Source of the DNA: Spirogloea muscicola
Taxonomy: Eukaryota > Streptophyta > Zygnematophyceae > Spirogloeales > Spirogloeaceae
Length of the DNA: 51,785 nt
Reading direction: 5' to 3'
NCBI GenBank assembly: GCA_009602725.1
Contig: WELB01000004.1
Coordinates: 3,636 to 55,420 of the forward strand
Part shown: in pieces, positions 9,908-23,249 of the stretch
Position numbering within the stretch: the stretch's first letter is position 1
Layout: each line of letters begins with the position of its first letter
The notes under the pieces: model-generated
What the model was told of the DNA's origin: nothing
The model's input: the letters and a program-made list of their open reading frames with translations, nothing else
Database searches by the model: none
Program-made: the position numbers and the translations under genes

Positions 9908-12900
9908 ATGAGCGGCCTCGACGACGGCGCCGTCAAGGATGTCGAGGGGGGCATCATGGACCCCTACAGCTCCTCCGGCAAGGCCAAGGTGTATCCGGCT
10001 AGGGGCAAGTCGACGACGCCTTGGGTATGGCCGCACCGTCAGCTTCAGCTCGTAAATGCCTCTGTTGTTGTCATGGTGCAACTACGAGTCAATTGGCTGC
10101 CTGATTTCATGCAGGATGAGATTTGCCGAAATAAAACAATCAGTCCTATTTTTAGCTGGGGCTGATGTTCAAGAGAGAGCAGATTGTGAAAGCGGTTATA
10201 TAAAGCCGTTGCAGAACGTGGTGCGTTCAATCGTCGCCAGCTGAGACCCTTCTGCAAATGGCTCTGCAGGTCCTCCGCATACTGTCGAGGGTTGACCAGC
10301 GCCTGTGGTACATGCTAGCTCTGGCGGCATTTGTGGCAATGCTCTACACGGGCTCTCAGACGTCACCGATTGTCCTCTTCGTTTTTGTCATCTGCATCTT
10401 CAGTATGCTCTTTGCATGGTACCTGCAGACCTGGGTGCTATCCAAGGACGAGGGTCCACCAGAAATGACACAGGTATATCAGACCTCATTGCTGTAACCT
10501 ACTAGCTGGAAGCGTGTGCTTGTGCTACCTGCAAGGCTGGTCAAAGCTTCTCCACTTCAACATAGTGTTCCTATTGCATGCATGCTAGGTTGCTCTGAGG
10601 ACCTTGCATTGCTGAGATTGCTGCACAGGTGGCGAGCACAGGCTGCTTACAATCTACATCTGAGCAACTTGTTGGCTTTCAAAGCTTGTGACCACTCTAC
10701 AGCGGCGCGCGTGACAATGTAATGCATGGTTGTGTTTTCTGCTTGCACCAGATTTCTGATGCAATACGAGATGGCTCGGAGGGCTTCTTTCGCACTCAGT
10801 ATGGCGCCATCTCCAAAATGGCTGCGTTGCTGGCAGTTACTATATTTCTCATCTACATGTTCCGAAAAGCCACTCCTGATCAAGAAGCTGCAGGTCTCTC
10901 GAAGTAAGGCCACTTGCCCATGACAGGGTCCTCTTATATAGACGTCCTTTAGCTCCATATGCCCTGTACAGAGTTACATCTTCTAGGTGTTGTTTGGTGT
11001 AGCACGTCAATGAAACCCATTAGAGCAATGAGAGGAGTTAGCTTCAGCTTGCTTGTACCACAGGCAACTCAATCGGCTGCATAAACATCCAATTTCTCTT
11101 TCAGAAATCTTTCAAACAGGAGATATGTGCACAACAGATTGTTTGGCTGCCTCTATGCGCAGGTCAATTCTCGCATGCATCACTGTCTTGTCCTTTTTGT
11201 TGGGGGCGATTTGCTCAGGAGCTGCAGGGTACATGGGAATGTGGGTCTCTGTACGGGCGAATGTTCGAGTTGCAGCTGCAGCTCGACGGTCTGCCCGGGA
11301 GGCACTCCAGGTTTGGAAAAGTTGGTCAGGCTGGGAACATTGAAAGCATTGGTGCATTGGTAGCTCAAATAAGCTGCAGGGGTGCAAGCACGTTTGTTCT
11401 GGCCGAAGCTGTACATGGCAGCATGCTGTAACAAAACGAGAAACCTTATTGATGTGCATGCTTCTGTCATAGGTTGCTGTGAGGGCGGGAGGCTTTTCTG
11501 CAACCATGACAGTGGGCATGACAGTGCTTGGAGTGGCCATTCTCTACTCTACGTTCCACTCTGTCTTCAACATTGATCTGCAGAGTGATCTTAAGGTCAC
11601 TGATTGTAAGTCTTCCAACTTCAAGCACTTGTATGCAAGCAACAAGTGCTTCTGCTGGCAAGAATCTACCTGCTCAATGCAGATATTGTCAAGAAGCTGC
11701 TGACATCCGCCATAAATATTTGGTTGAATCTCTTAATGCATGGTCTCCTTTGCAGTACCACTGCTGCTGGTTGGTTATGGTTTCGGAGCATCATTTGTAG
11801 CTCTCTTTGCTCAAGTCGGCGGTGGCATATACACAAAGGCAGCTGATGTGGGAGCAGACCTTGTCGGCAAGATTGAGCAAGGGATTCCAGAAGATGATCC
11901 TCGAAACCCAGCAGTGATTGCTGATTTGGTAATGGGCACCTCGATTGTGCGATATACATGCAAGGTTGTTGATCACCAAGTACTTCCTTATTGCTACCAA
12001 ATTACACAACCTTTGCGGCCAGCCAGTCATCATTTATGTGCTTTGAGCATTAATCTAGTGAATGATTGCAACCAGGTTGGAGACAATGTTGGAGATTGCG
12101 CAGCTCGTGGAGCAGATCTTTTTGAGAGCATCGCAGCAGAGATAATAGCTGCCATGATACTAGGTGGTACTATGGCTCGCAAGTGCAAGCTTGAAGGTGA
12201 GGTCCTGCTCATTGCACCTGATTGATCAATATAAAACTGGATGCCTCAAGATGTACTCTGAGTTGTCTATGTCATTACACCTTCAGAGCAGGATGTTGAG
12301 GGAATTTGGGACTGTGCAAGAGCAAGTCGTGAGCATGTGTGTAATGTCTTCAATGGTTGTGGTTCTGCTACCACACAGAGCAGACTCTGACGTACATACT
12401 GAAATTGCAAGATTCAGCCTTTCTCAATACTTTGTCTGTAGTGGTGGCTGCTGTTTCTTACTTATGGATGTTGTCATTGAGCACATGGTCTCCTGTGAAA
12501 CTTGCAGATCCTGCTGGTTTCATTCTGTTCCCATTAGTGGTACACTCATTTGACCTCGTGGTGTCAGCTACTGGTATTCTCTCAATCAAGAGCACCAGGG
12601 ATGCAAGTGTGAAGAGCGCAGTGGAAGACCCTATGGCAGTTCTTCTCAAGGGATATTCTATCACCCTCCTACTAGCAGTCGTTGCTTTCACCGGAGTAAG
12701 CAGACTAGAAGCAACCATCTCGCTGGGGCTCATATATGCCCCTTAGACTCCCAGCAAATTTTGCTCCTCGTCCTCTTTGGCATGTCTAAGGTGTCTGTAG
12801 CTTGCCTTCTCAGACCAAAGTTTAGGTGCAAGAGTAGTGCTTCATGAAGCACTCTTAGCATCCGCACGGTACGGGAATTGATTGCCCTTCAGGTCTCACC

Positions 12901-15096
12901 AGTCATGCAGGTGGCTGCTTTACAGTGAGCAGGCTCCGGCGGCATGGCTGCACTTCGCCCTGTGTGGTCTTGTTGGCATCATCACCGCATACCTTTTCGT
13001 GTGGATTGCTCAATATTACACAGACTACAAGTATCACCCCGTCAGACTTGTGGCCGAGGCAAGCTTGACAGGGCATGGGACAAACATCATTGCTGGTGTT
13101 GGTCTCGGCATGGAGTCTACTGGCCTTCCTGCGATCGTCATCAGCATTGCAGTGCTATCGGCCTACTGGTTGGGTCGCACTTCTGGTCTTGTTGATGACA
13201 ATGGCGACCCCCAAGGCGGTCTCTTTGGCACAGCTGTGGCTACAATGGGAATGCTGAGCACAGCTGCATACATCCTTACCATGGACGTGTTTGGCCCAAT
13301 TGCTGACAATGCTGGCGGCATAGTGGAAATGAGTAATCAGGTAAAGCAGGGGCCGCTCAGGCAACCTTACGTGTTGTCCCCATCCTGTAACCTGTTTGGC
13401 TTCCTAAGTGACTGTGAGGCAATCTGGTAACATGGAGAATACAATCTCATTTACATGGTGCATTGTGGCTCTCAGGGCTACATTTGTTGGTATTGATGCC
13501 TCTCGACATGCCTGTCACTTCATTGTGTGCCAGCCCGAGGGAGTCCGCGATATCACAGACCTGTTAGACGCAGTTGGTAATACCACAAAAGCTACAACCA
13601 AGGGTTTCGCGATTGGTTCAGCCGCCTTGGCATCTTTCCTTCTCTTCAGTGCCTACATGGATGAGGTGTCTGCTTTTTCTGGCCAACCATTTAAGCAGGT
13701 GAATTTTCCCCACAAGGGGCGACCTCAGATCCTTCTTGCTTCAAAAGAGGCCTCTCTGTGCTGGTGCCGATGCTGGTGCTGGAACTTTCATGACTCTTAA
13801 GGTCCTGCTTATTATTTTCTGCAGCAGCTGCTGCGCTCCTGCAACTATGAATGCTGCAGCACTGAACCATGTCCTGGGTGGTGTGGTTGTTCCAGGTCGA
13901 CATTGCCATTCCAGAGGTGTTCATTGCTGGCCTGCTTGGTGCTACGCTTATATTTGTCTTCAGCGCTTGGGCTTGCACAGCTGTGGGCCGGAGTGCGCAA
14001 GAGGTTGTCAAAGAAGTCCGTCGTCAATTCATAGAAAGGCCTGGAATCATGGTATGTATACGAGTCTTGATACTCTGATTGAAATTTGCCAGGTGCAGAT
14101 ACCTTGCTTTGCAGCACGACTGCAGCCTTTAGGAGCATTGTGAAATTTGTCAGAAGCTTTCGTGCTTTGACAGAGGCTTGAGCTTGGTATGTGCTGCTTC
14201 CTGATATCTGACTATGTAGTGAGCGGTGCAGACATATCAAGAAATGCCAGACTATGCAAAGTGCGTGTCCATAGTGGCCGAATCAGCTTTGCGTGAAATG
14301 GTCAAACCAGGCGCATTGGCTGTATGCGCGCCCATCATCCTAGGTATTCGATCCAGTCTGCATTTACTAGTCAATTCAGTTTCTGCAGCTTGTACCTTGT
14401 GCTCTGTGCCGTCCATTGTACTTGTAGAGTGTCGACCACAAAAGTAAGATCGTTTGTCCTCTGATTCAATGCTGCACTTGGTGCTTGCTACTCGGCAGGC
14501 CTGGTCTTCCGATTCCTGGGAGTATGGACCGAGCAACCCCTGCTGGGTTCCAAGGCGGTCGCAAGCTTCCTCATGTTTGCTACAGTGGCAGGCATCTTAA
14601 TGGCACTTTTTCTGAACACGGCTGGAGGTGCGTGGGACAATGCCAAAAAGTTCATAGAGTCCGGCAACCTTGGTGGAAAGGGCAGTGACGCTCACAAAGC
14701 TGCCGTCACAGGAGACACGTGAGTTGTGCCTCTCTTGTCTATGCACAAATGCCTGTACTCTCTGGTATATACCGTCATAGTATTTCTGATGCATTTCTTT
14801 ACAGTGAGAGTTTACGTCACGCTTGACTCAATGGTAATCAAGTGTCGAGTTGCTATCACTTCGCCTCGTCTTTTCTGGATGCACTTAATGACATGCCATT
14901 GCCTGTTGGATGTGACGTTTGGCTTCTGCTGTGACACCTTTGCTTACTGCATAGTGGCACTTTCGTGCGGTCTGTACTGCTGTGTGACAGGGTTGGCGAC
15001 CCATTTAAAGATACGGCTGGCCCTTCTCTGCACGTGCTCATAAAAATGCTCGCCACAATAACATTGGTCATGGCTCCCCTTTTCCTTGAGTACTGA
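9908..15096 (+). CDS. AVP2: Type II (K+-insensitive) H+-translocating pyrophosphatase
   Basis: Membrane proton pump driven by inorganic pyrophosphate; plant type II enzymes are placed in Golgi and related membranes. Fourteen exons, all in phase: 9908-9988, 10270-10473, 10752-10903, 11163-11310, 11473-11605, 11756-11928, 12076-12196, 12508-12695, 12903-13340, 13534-13698, 13896-14051, 14232-14343, 14499-14718, 14991-15096. Product about 798 residues (Arabidopsis AVP2 about 800). Seen: KDEGPPEM, the pyrophosphate-binding [27 protein letters not shown], and [20 protein letters not shown] near the C-terminus. The segment [18 protein letters not shown] has Lys where K+-dependent enzymes have Ala, the accepted mark of type II. 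The start at 9908 (MSGLDD) fits the length, but the frame is open upstream across the n at 9731, so the N-terminus is uncertain. Confidence 0.93.
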
Positions 15097-15390
15097 GCAG
15101 ATCATTTCTTGTACAGCTGCGTGCTCAAAGTGTGACAGCCTATCAACCAGATTTTGGTGATGCCCAATGCTCAGCAGCGTAATTGATGTTCTTGTCTAGC
15201 TTCTCGACTCCTACTCTTAGCAAGTATGGCTGTAGCACGAAAACTGTTCACTTGGCTCGAGGAGAAACAGCCAAGAGGACGAAGACGCATGCATAACGCA
15301 GCATAAGGCCCATTGGAGACAGCAGCATCGAGCATGGCAGTGCCACCGAAGCACAGCCATAATTATACAAGTGAACTCCTTTGTTCATAT
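15097..15390. other. 3' flank of H+-PPase gene
   Basis: No gene or RNA recognised; presumed 3' UTR and intergenic sequence. Confidence 0.4.
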
Positions 15391-15410
15391 TTACTCATAC
15401 AGATGGTAGT

Positions 15411-15527
15411 CAAGGCGCATCGCTCACTTCATACCCGAGCGCAAGCCCCAGTTGGAGCGCATTAGAGCCATGAGCTACTACGCCAACATGCACATGTGCG
15501 AGGTGGGCCGGAGTAGCAAGTTTGAGG
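15411..15527 (+). other. Orphan exon-like segment, unidentified
   Basis: Plus-strand frame RRIAHFIPERKPQLERIRAM then SYYANMHMCEVGRSSKFE, preceded by a possible acceptor (GGTAG at about 15408) and followed by a possible donor (GAG|GTAGTT). It has a protein-like composition, but no partner exon is visible. It lies just beyond the BLOC-1 subunit 2 stop on the other strand. It could be an exon of an unrecognised gene, a relic, or chance within a 3' UTR. Confidence 0.25.
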
Positions 15528-15536
15528 TAGTTGGTG

Positions 15537-15910
15537 TTAGCCGGTGGCCTTGAGCCTGGCCTCCAGGGCTGCGGTGTGCGCGTCAAGTGTGGAGGCAATG
15601 GCCTCGAGCTGCGTTACCTGGCGGTCGATGTCGTCGATCTGGCGCAGGTGGGCGTCCAGCAGGCCGTTCCTGACCTTGAGGCGCTCCACGAAGACGCAGA
15701 GGCCGGTGGCGAGGTCGCCGAGGTGGGCGTACTCCGCCTCCGCGCGGGCGTTCATCATGGCCAGCAGCTCGTACTCGCGCGCACCTGCCTGCAGGCGCAG
15801 GAGCTCGCCGTCAGCCTTGCGGCTGGAGCCGGCGCCGGCGGCGGGCGCCGCTGCCGCAGGCCACGCCGAGGCGACGCGCAGGACCTGGAGCTCGCCGCGG
15901 ACGAGCGCGG
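15537..15910 (-). CDS. BLOC1S2: BLOC-1 complex subunit 2 (BLOS2) homologue, 5' end incomplete
   Basis: Small coiled-coil subunit of BLOC-1, which takes part in endosomal and lysosome-related trafficking (in plants, endosome-to-vacuole sorting). The frame runs from the n at 15911 to TAA at 15539-15537, about 124 residues. Recognisable family segments: EYELLAMMNARAEAEYAHL, FVERLKVRNGLLDAHLRQID, and the final coiled coil DIDRQVTQLEAIAS...LDAHTAALEARLK. It is uninterrupted by introns in the visible part, and an in-frame ATG lies just past the n at 15932. Whether that is the true start depends on whether the n is a real base or a contig join. It is divergent from the kelch gene starting at 16275. 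Confidence 0.8.
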
Positions 15911-15911
15911 N
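15911..15911. other. Single n, possible scaffold join
   Basis: Lies within the N-terminal coding part of the BLOC-1 subunit 2 frame. See the note on 9731. Confidence 0.5.
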
Positions 15912-16274
15912 GCAAGCGGTGGGGGCTGACAATGGCTGCTGGCGCAGCGACTGCAGGCTCGGGAAGCGGGAGCAGCCCGACGGGACGGGGACGGCTCCGC
16001 GTCGTCGGGGCGCCGTTCCGTGGGCAAAGCGGCGGGCTTGGACGAGCCGCCGGTATCTCCGGCGTGGGGGGCCTCCTTCTTCCCCACCGGCGGAAGGGGC
16101 CTCCCGGTCTCAAACGAGCGCCGCTCCGCCTAGATGGGGCTAACGACGCCAATGCCGTCTGGCGCCGTCTCCAGCCTCCGCGCCCACTCCGCCGCCCGCC
16201 CCCCCCTCCCCATTTGCGCACGGTTTCCTGCAGGCCGCCACACCCCCCCCCGCGCCGCCGCCGCCGCCGCCGCC

Positions 16275-19200
16275 ATGGGCGTGGTCATGCGCTGGACGGC
16301 CGTGGAGCTGCGGCTGCGGCCGGCGCTGACGCCGGACGGGAAGAAGACGCCCGGGCGCAAGGGCGGCGCCACCGGGCCGGGCCGCAAGTGGGGCCACACG
16401 TGCAACGCGCTGCGCAACGGCCGCCTGGCCTACGCCTTCGGCGGCTACGGCAAGGACGAGAAGCAGACCAACGACGTCCACATCTTCGACACCGGTTAGC
16501 GACGGCCTCCCCGTCTCCCGGGATAGGCATGGCAAGGCTGCCCCCGGATCTGCCCCCGCCGGCGGCGCCGTCGGCCACGACTTTGCTGCGCCAGCCCGCT
16601 GACGACGGGCCCGCCGCCGCCGGCGGCGGCGGTCGCGCAGGGAAGCAGGCGTGGAGCCGCCCGATACTCAAGGGCGACCCGCCGATCCCGCGGGACAGCC
16701 ACACGTGCACCACCGTCGGCCTCCGGCTCTTCATCATGGGTGGCACCGACGGCCACACCGCGCTCTCCGACCTCTACATCCTCGACACCAGTGAGCAGAC
16801 CTCTCCTCCCGCAAGCGCGCAATTGCCGCTCGCAGCAGCGCTCGAGACGAGCTCAGTGGAGCAGCCGCCCCCGTGTCACCTCGCGCCTTGGACCAGAGTG
16901 CCTGGTCCTGCGCGGCCACGGCAATGCATGCTGCATTGGGGGCCTCGCAGTGTGATCAGTCAAGCCTCTCCAACACCTGCGCATGCTGCATTCTCCTTTG
17001 CTGTGCCGAAGCCAACAACACCTGGTCCCAGCCGCTGCCGCAAGGGACGCCGCCGGCGCCCCGGGAGGGCCACTGTGCTGCGTTGGTTGGCCAGCGCATC
17101 TACGTCTTCGGAGGCTGCGGGAAGGCCGGAGCCGGCTCCGACGACACATACTTCAACGACATCCACATTCTTGACACTGGTATCAATGCTGCGTGTGTTG
17201 CACGTGCAGCAGCTGACGGAGTATCTGGCACGGGGATAGGGGTTGCTACTTACACGCGGTCTACTTTACTTTGCTTCGTGTGCAGAGACTATTACGTGGA
17301 CCAAGGCCACTCCGAAAGGAATGCTGCCAGCGCCAAGAGACAGCCACACCTGCAACTCCTGGGGCAAGTACCTCGTTGTGATGGGCGGCGAGGACTTTCA
17401 GAACTCGTACCTCAACGACGTCTGGCTGTTTGATACGGGTGAGCTTGCATCGTCGCCATTTCCACAGCATGGCGGCTGTCTGCTCATCCAGCCGAGGGAG
17501 GCGGGATTTGCTGTTGTCTCTTTGTCTTCTGCATGGTGAAGGCCTCCAGCAAAAGCACCATACAGGGGGGTCATCCCTCACTCTCCACCTTACTTGACTA
17601 GCACATTGTGGTAACATAGGGTTGAGCATAATATCAAGAGGGATGGAAGGAGTCTTGCAAACTGATTGTGCATATAGCAAGCTGCCTCCTTTTTGGCACT
17701 TGGCTCAGTACTAAAATTTCTGCTTCGCTTCCTTCTGACTCAGAGGCCGGAAGCTGGAGCATGGTAGAGGTTACCGGCGACATCCCAGCTCCACGAGCAG
17801 GGCATTCGGCTGTTGTTGTTGGGAAGCACCTCCTTGTGTTCGGGGGCTTCACAGACGAGCGGAGGCTCTTCAACGACTTACACGTCTTAGACCTAGGTGA
17901 GGGTGTGAGTCCTTGCCTACGACGTTACTGTCCTATGCTGGATGGGCCTGCGGGGCATGGGGATCTTTTGAGAGATTGCGCTCAGATACTATAGTAAGTG
18001 CCACTGTGCTTTTGCGCGTGAGTACTGTTGCTTCTGTCTAAGAGCAGAATTTCTTGTGATTGCTGGAGGAGCAGGGACGGGTGTGTCGCAGAGGTGCATC
18101 ACAGACGGGCCCCAGCCAAGCCCGCGGTTCTCGCTTGCTGCCGACTGTGTCGATGTGGCTCGAGGCCGGGTGCTCCTCTACGGGGGCTGCAATGACACCT
18201 TAGAGGCTCTCGACGATATGTACTACTTGGAGACAGGTGTGAGCTGCTGCACTTCTGCTCCAATCTCATGCTAGCCGTCTGCTGTTACCTGAGCAGCGCA
18301 TGGCTTTGTAGATAGGTACTTGAGCCACGACTTACAATTGGCCTCCTCTCCCGGAAGGACAGGTGGTATCAAATCGGACTGGCAGCAAGAGCTATGCAAC
18401 TAGCAGCTTGTTGTGTGTCAGCAACTTTCCTGGGTTCACTGTCAACGTTCACATTGATGGAGTCGATTCCTACATATAGTGGTCTTAACAAATCGCTGTG
18501 TCCATCAGGTTTGCACGTGGAGAAGACGGAGATTCAACGACTAAAGCGGGAGAGAAAGTTCATCATAAGACGAGACCTCAAACGCAATATGGCAAATCAC
18601 GAGGGCATGGATGTTGAGGGGAAGCGTCGAGGCGTGAAGCGCCTGCGAGCTGCAATGTCTGCTCCAGCTGGTGTGCCTCAGCTTTTTTGCACAAACAGGC
18701 CACCCAAAGTACCGTGCTTATGTGACGTCAGTAGCCTAGCACGAGTACGAATCAAGTTTGTTGCTGTAAGTTCCGTCTTAGAAGGGTAAAAGCTTCAAGC
18801 TTCAGCAGGCAGATAGAGAGCTTCTTGTGCTGGAGTTGTGGACAAGTTGCGCCACTCTGAAAAATACATGACAGGCCAGGCCTGGCATGAGCTGCATTGC
18901 GACTACTGCATTTCTGCATTTCTTACTTCAGAATGGATGTGTCATTCTCGTAATGTGCAGATGCCCACGGTCGAGCAGATGTTAAAGTGGGTGTTACCAA
19001 GCCATTTGATGCCAAGATTACAAATGTATTTCACGCGGGCTACTGCGTAGAGGCCAACATTGATGGTCGGATTCTGCACGGCCTCCTTTTCTCGAACAGA
19101 GATGGCTTTGCGCACGCTGCAATGGCACGCCAATTGCGGTAGCTGCCTGGACTTTTCAACTGTTGTTGTTGTGCATCTCCTACACGAGCATGACCAAAGT

Positions 19201-19554
19201 TTGCCTCGTATGTTCATACCCATCATAAGGATCATCAGGCTTGTCGGACTGCTGTCACTTCCGTGGACATCCCACCTGCCTGATCTTACTTACCTGCGCA
19301 GGACCCGGCAAGAAGCAGCGGATGCCAAAGCAAGGCTGCAGCTGCAGAAGAAAGCGGATAGAAAGGCTGCAAGGATGGAGAAGAAGATGCTAAAGGAAGC
19401 CGAGGGTACAACGCCGTCCAATGTGAACAGCTACGGGGCAGCAGGACACATACCGAGTGCCGACACCTCAGCATACGATGAGAGTCGCACTCTGGCTGAC
19501 ATCCTCAACAGGAGCAATGAAGTGCACGAACGCACCACCCCTCAAAGTTCCTAG
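16275..19554 (+). CDS. Kelch-repeat protein (Arabidopsis At1g18610/At1g74150 type)
   Basis: Predicted six-bladed kelch propeller. In-phase exons: 16275-16494, 16641-16790, 17012-17179, 17286-17438, 17744-17896, 18075-18236, 18509-18765, a weak exon near 18787-18845, 18961-19138, 19302-19554. Each of exons 1-6 encodes one blade and ends with a DT, DL or ET pair split at phase 1 (for example IFDT, YILDT, HILDT, LFDT, VLDL, YLET). Blades show RKWGHTCNA, PRDSHTC, GG and LNDVW motifs. The downstream KPFDAKITNV then YCVEANIDGRILHGLLFSN matches the conserved region after the propeller in plant relatives. The last exon is a charged coiled-coil (LQLQKKADRKAARMEKKM). Function of the family is unknown to me. 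Start: ATG directly after a GCC tract. Bases 19787-20235 hold further coding-like stretches that could be alternative 3' exons. Confidence 0.88.
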
Positions 19555-20997
19555 GCTCCCTGTGCATGCGGACTCCCTTGATGGTTTGTCAATACAGTCA
19601 GGTCAAGGCTGTGCTTGTGAACGTCACGAGATACATCAGATGTAGAAGCTTATTGAGCTATTTGTTGATGCAGGGCTTCCTTGACTACTTGGAAGTAGGG
19701 CTTAGTGAAGGCTTTGCTTGTGGATCCAGGCAAAGGTCATGATACTCATGGCACATTGATTTCCGCTCTTGCAGGCTGACGCAGCGCGGAGCACTCCTGC
19801 TGCAGCTTCCAAACCAAAGGCGGAAGCAGAAGATCCGGAGAAGGCGCCCATCACAGCCTCCGAACTCCCCGAAGTGGACGACACAGCCGGAGGCGTTATG
19901 AACCCTGAAGCCGCAGAGCCTGTCTTCTTGTCAGGAGCCTCTCTCTTGAAAGGGTAGTTTGCATTCATGCGGCCTCAACGACAGCCGTTTGCGCAGATCA
20001 CGCCATCACGTGGATGCCAAGATGTCCTCTCTTGTGTCAAGCGCTGGGTGGTCCCTCACCTTACTGCAGATACCAAGGCATGATACACAAACCTGTGGCA
20101 GGAAGCGGTGCTTCCAAGCCTGCCGGATTTGTTGACATCTTGGATTCATCTGGCCCTTATGTACAGACACAGGATGGACACGCCTCTCTTACAACAGCCC
20201 CCTCCCTTTCATCGCATGGTTCAGAAGGGCTGTAGCCTAAAGACCCCATTAGATGGTGTCTGCGTATTGCCTCCCCCTCGGCAACAACTGTTTCCGACTT
20301 GACAAACCATTGCTGTTGATGATGTCTATGAAAATGGCCATTACCGGGTCAAAATTCTTTGAAGGCCGGCCTTTGAAGTACCTTACTCGGGTTTTCCATA
20401 TATGGACTGACACTGCAGTGAAGTCGAGTAGCCCACATTTACACGTCCTTGGTGACTACTATCAGTCTACACATTCTCAAAGAGACAGGATGCCTTGACA
20501 TGCTCACACAGCCTTTTCCAAACTTGTCTGCATCTAGTAAGGCGTCAACTTGGAAACTGCTGCACAGAAGACATACTTAGCTAAGACCACATGCGACTGC
20601 CACGGATGCTGAGGCGCATGATCTCCAGCGAATAGCTTGCACAAATAGGAAATACTATGTTGTACTGTGAGCTAACTCCACCAACTCAACAACGGGCACT
20701 GCCTTCCAGCTCCCTGTGACATGCTTGCACTGCAACAAGTCCTCCTTGTTGTACAAACGTCGTCAAGAAGACCATGCACAAAGGTGGTAAAGGAGGTTCT
20801 AGTAACCTGTGTGCCTGGTACATAATGCGTAGACCGTAATATTTTGAAGCTTGCTTAACTGATGTCTTGTGAAGGAGCACTGCGCCCACCTGATCTAATG
20901 CAGGGGTTGCTCAGTGGACCACTCCACCATCCCTCTCTCAACCTTTCATAACTCCTTCAGGACATCCTGCCTGTTCGAGAATGGCTGAGCCTGCTGC
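19555..20997. other. 3' flank of kelch and RPS23 genes, possible extra exons
   Basis: Two stretches after good acceptor-like sequences are protein-like: 19787-19957 (...ADAARSTPAAASKPKAEAED...) and about 20070-20235 (...VAGSGASKPAGFVDILDSSG...). They may be alternative 3' exons of the kelch gene or an unrelated relic. Bases 20236-20997 show nothing recognisable. Confidence 0.35.
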
Positions 20998-22331
<1,334 letters not shown>

Positions 22332-22376
22332 TCAATCGACGGTCACTGGTGGCCCAGCAGGGTCCCCAGAAGGGAG

Positions 22377-22690
22377 AGAAGGCGCTCGGTGCGCATGAAT
22401 TGAGAGGGTGGCCAATTCAAGCCAGTACTTTGTCTAGGCAAAAGAAATAGAAAAGAATTTAAGGGGCTACATGAAGCGAAGCTCTATGCTAAGGTGGCTA
22501 ATATAACAGTGTGAGGGGAATGGCGCTTCCTCGATCGGCGGCTATGAACAAGGCACAAAGGGAATGTTTCAACTTTCTCCTGAATTAGGTGCGGTTGAGA
22601 AACCCAGAAGGGAGGAGAAAAAGAAGAAGAAGTGGCACTCCAAATGGGGGCAAGGGCTGTGATAAGCCAGCCCAAAAAGAAAAAGGGAAG
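22377..22690 (-). repeat. LINE 3' end upstream of RPS23
   Basis: Read on the minus strand: stem-loop GGGCTG-GCTTATCA-CAGCCC (about 22680-22655), then TTAGCCACCTTAGCATAGAG, a GTAGCCCC motif, then the type A tail GGCTTGAATTGGCCACCC and CTTCTCTC (22433-22380). The same order of motifs is seen on the plus strand at 47425-47582. Confidence 0.6.
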
Positions 22691-22732
22691 CGAGGTCGTC
22701 CAGCTGGGGGCGATATTGCTTGATTCATCTAC

Positions 22733-22970
22733 GTGCAGGGGCGCGCTCTAAGTCAGGCCTCCGGCTTTCGTGGCGGCGCTCCAGCTCCCCAAGTTAGCTT
22801 GTCAGATTTGTTTGTGCTCACCCGTGGGTACTAATGTCATCTTAGGTACCTTAGATTAGGTCTCCGTATTATGTAGCATTGTTTAGTCTGCACTCGACTC
22901 TGCCTGAACAATGTATTGGCTTGAATTGGCCTCCCTTTCAATTCATGCGCCCCGCGCGCCTTCTCTCTAG
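22733..22970 (+). mobile_element. LINE C-terminus and 3' UTR (type A)
   Basis: Coding end GRALSQA...GGAPAPQVSLSDLFVLTRGY-stop (in places frameshifted), then the 3' UTR ending in the type A tail. Bases 22795-22968 appear identical to 6845-7018, about 16 kb away, suggesting recent copying from one source element. Confidence 0.7.
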
Positions 22971-23009
22971 CGGCTGTCAGACTAGGAGCTACTGAGCGGC
23001 TGTTTTGGC

Positions 23010-23160
23010 GGACACTTTCTGTTCGTGTATTTGAAACAAACGAAGGCCAAATGGCCAAGTACAAAGGCAAGCACATCTAAAGACCTACATAACTTACAGC
23101 AGATTGACCCGCTCAGTAACCACGGGTCAAAACATAAAGGTCGCTAATCGATGCAATCGA
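23010..23160 (-). repeat. LINE 3' UTR copy (uninterrupted version)
   Basis: Matches 326-605, but lacks the insertion present there: CGAAGGCCA runs directly into AATGGCCAAGTACAAAGG. See the finding on the empty/filled site pair. Confidence 0.6.
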
Positions 23161-23249
23161 TGCAAGTCTTTCCCCCCTCGACCTCTACCTCTACCCTCAC
23201 GTGGGCTGGACTTCCACAGCCATCTCGACCCCTTTCAAAGTAATCTCTA

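Noticed and set aside
11929-12075. Read-through of H+-PPase exon 6 into exon 7
   Set aside because: The frame stays open by chance, but inserting it would split the conserved [12 protein letters not shown] block; donor and acceptor are present at both ends.
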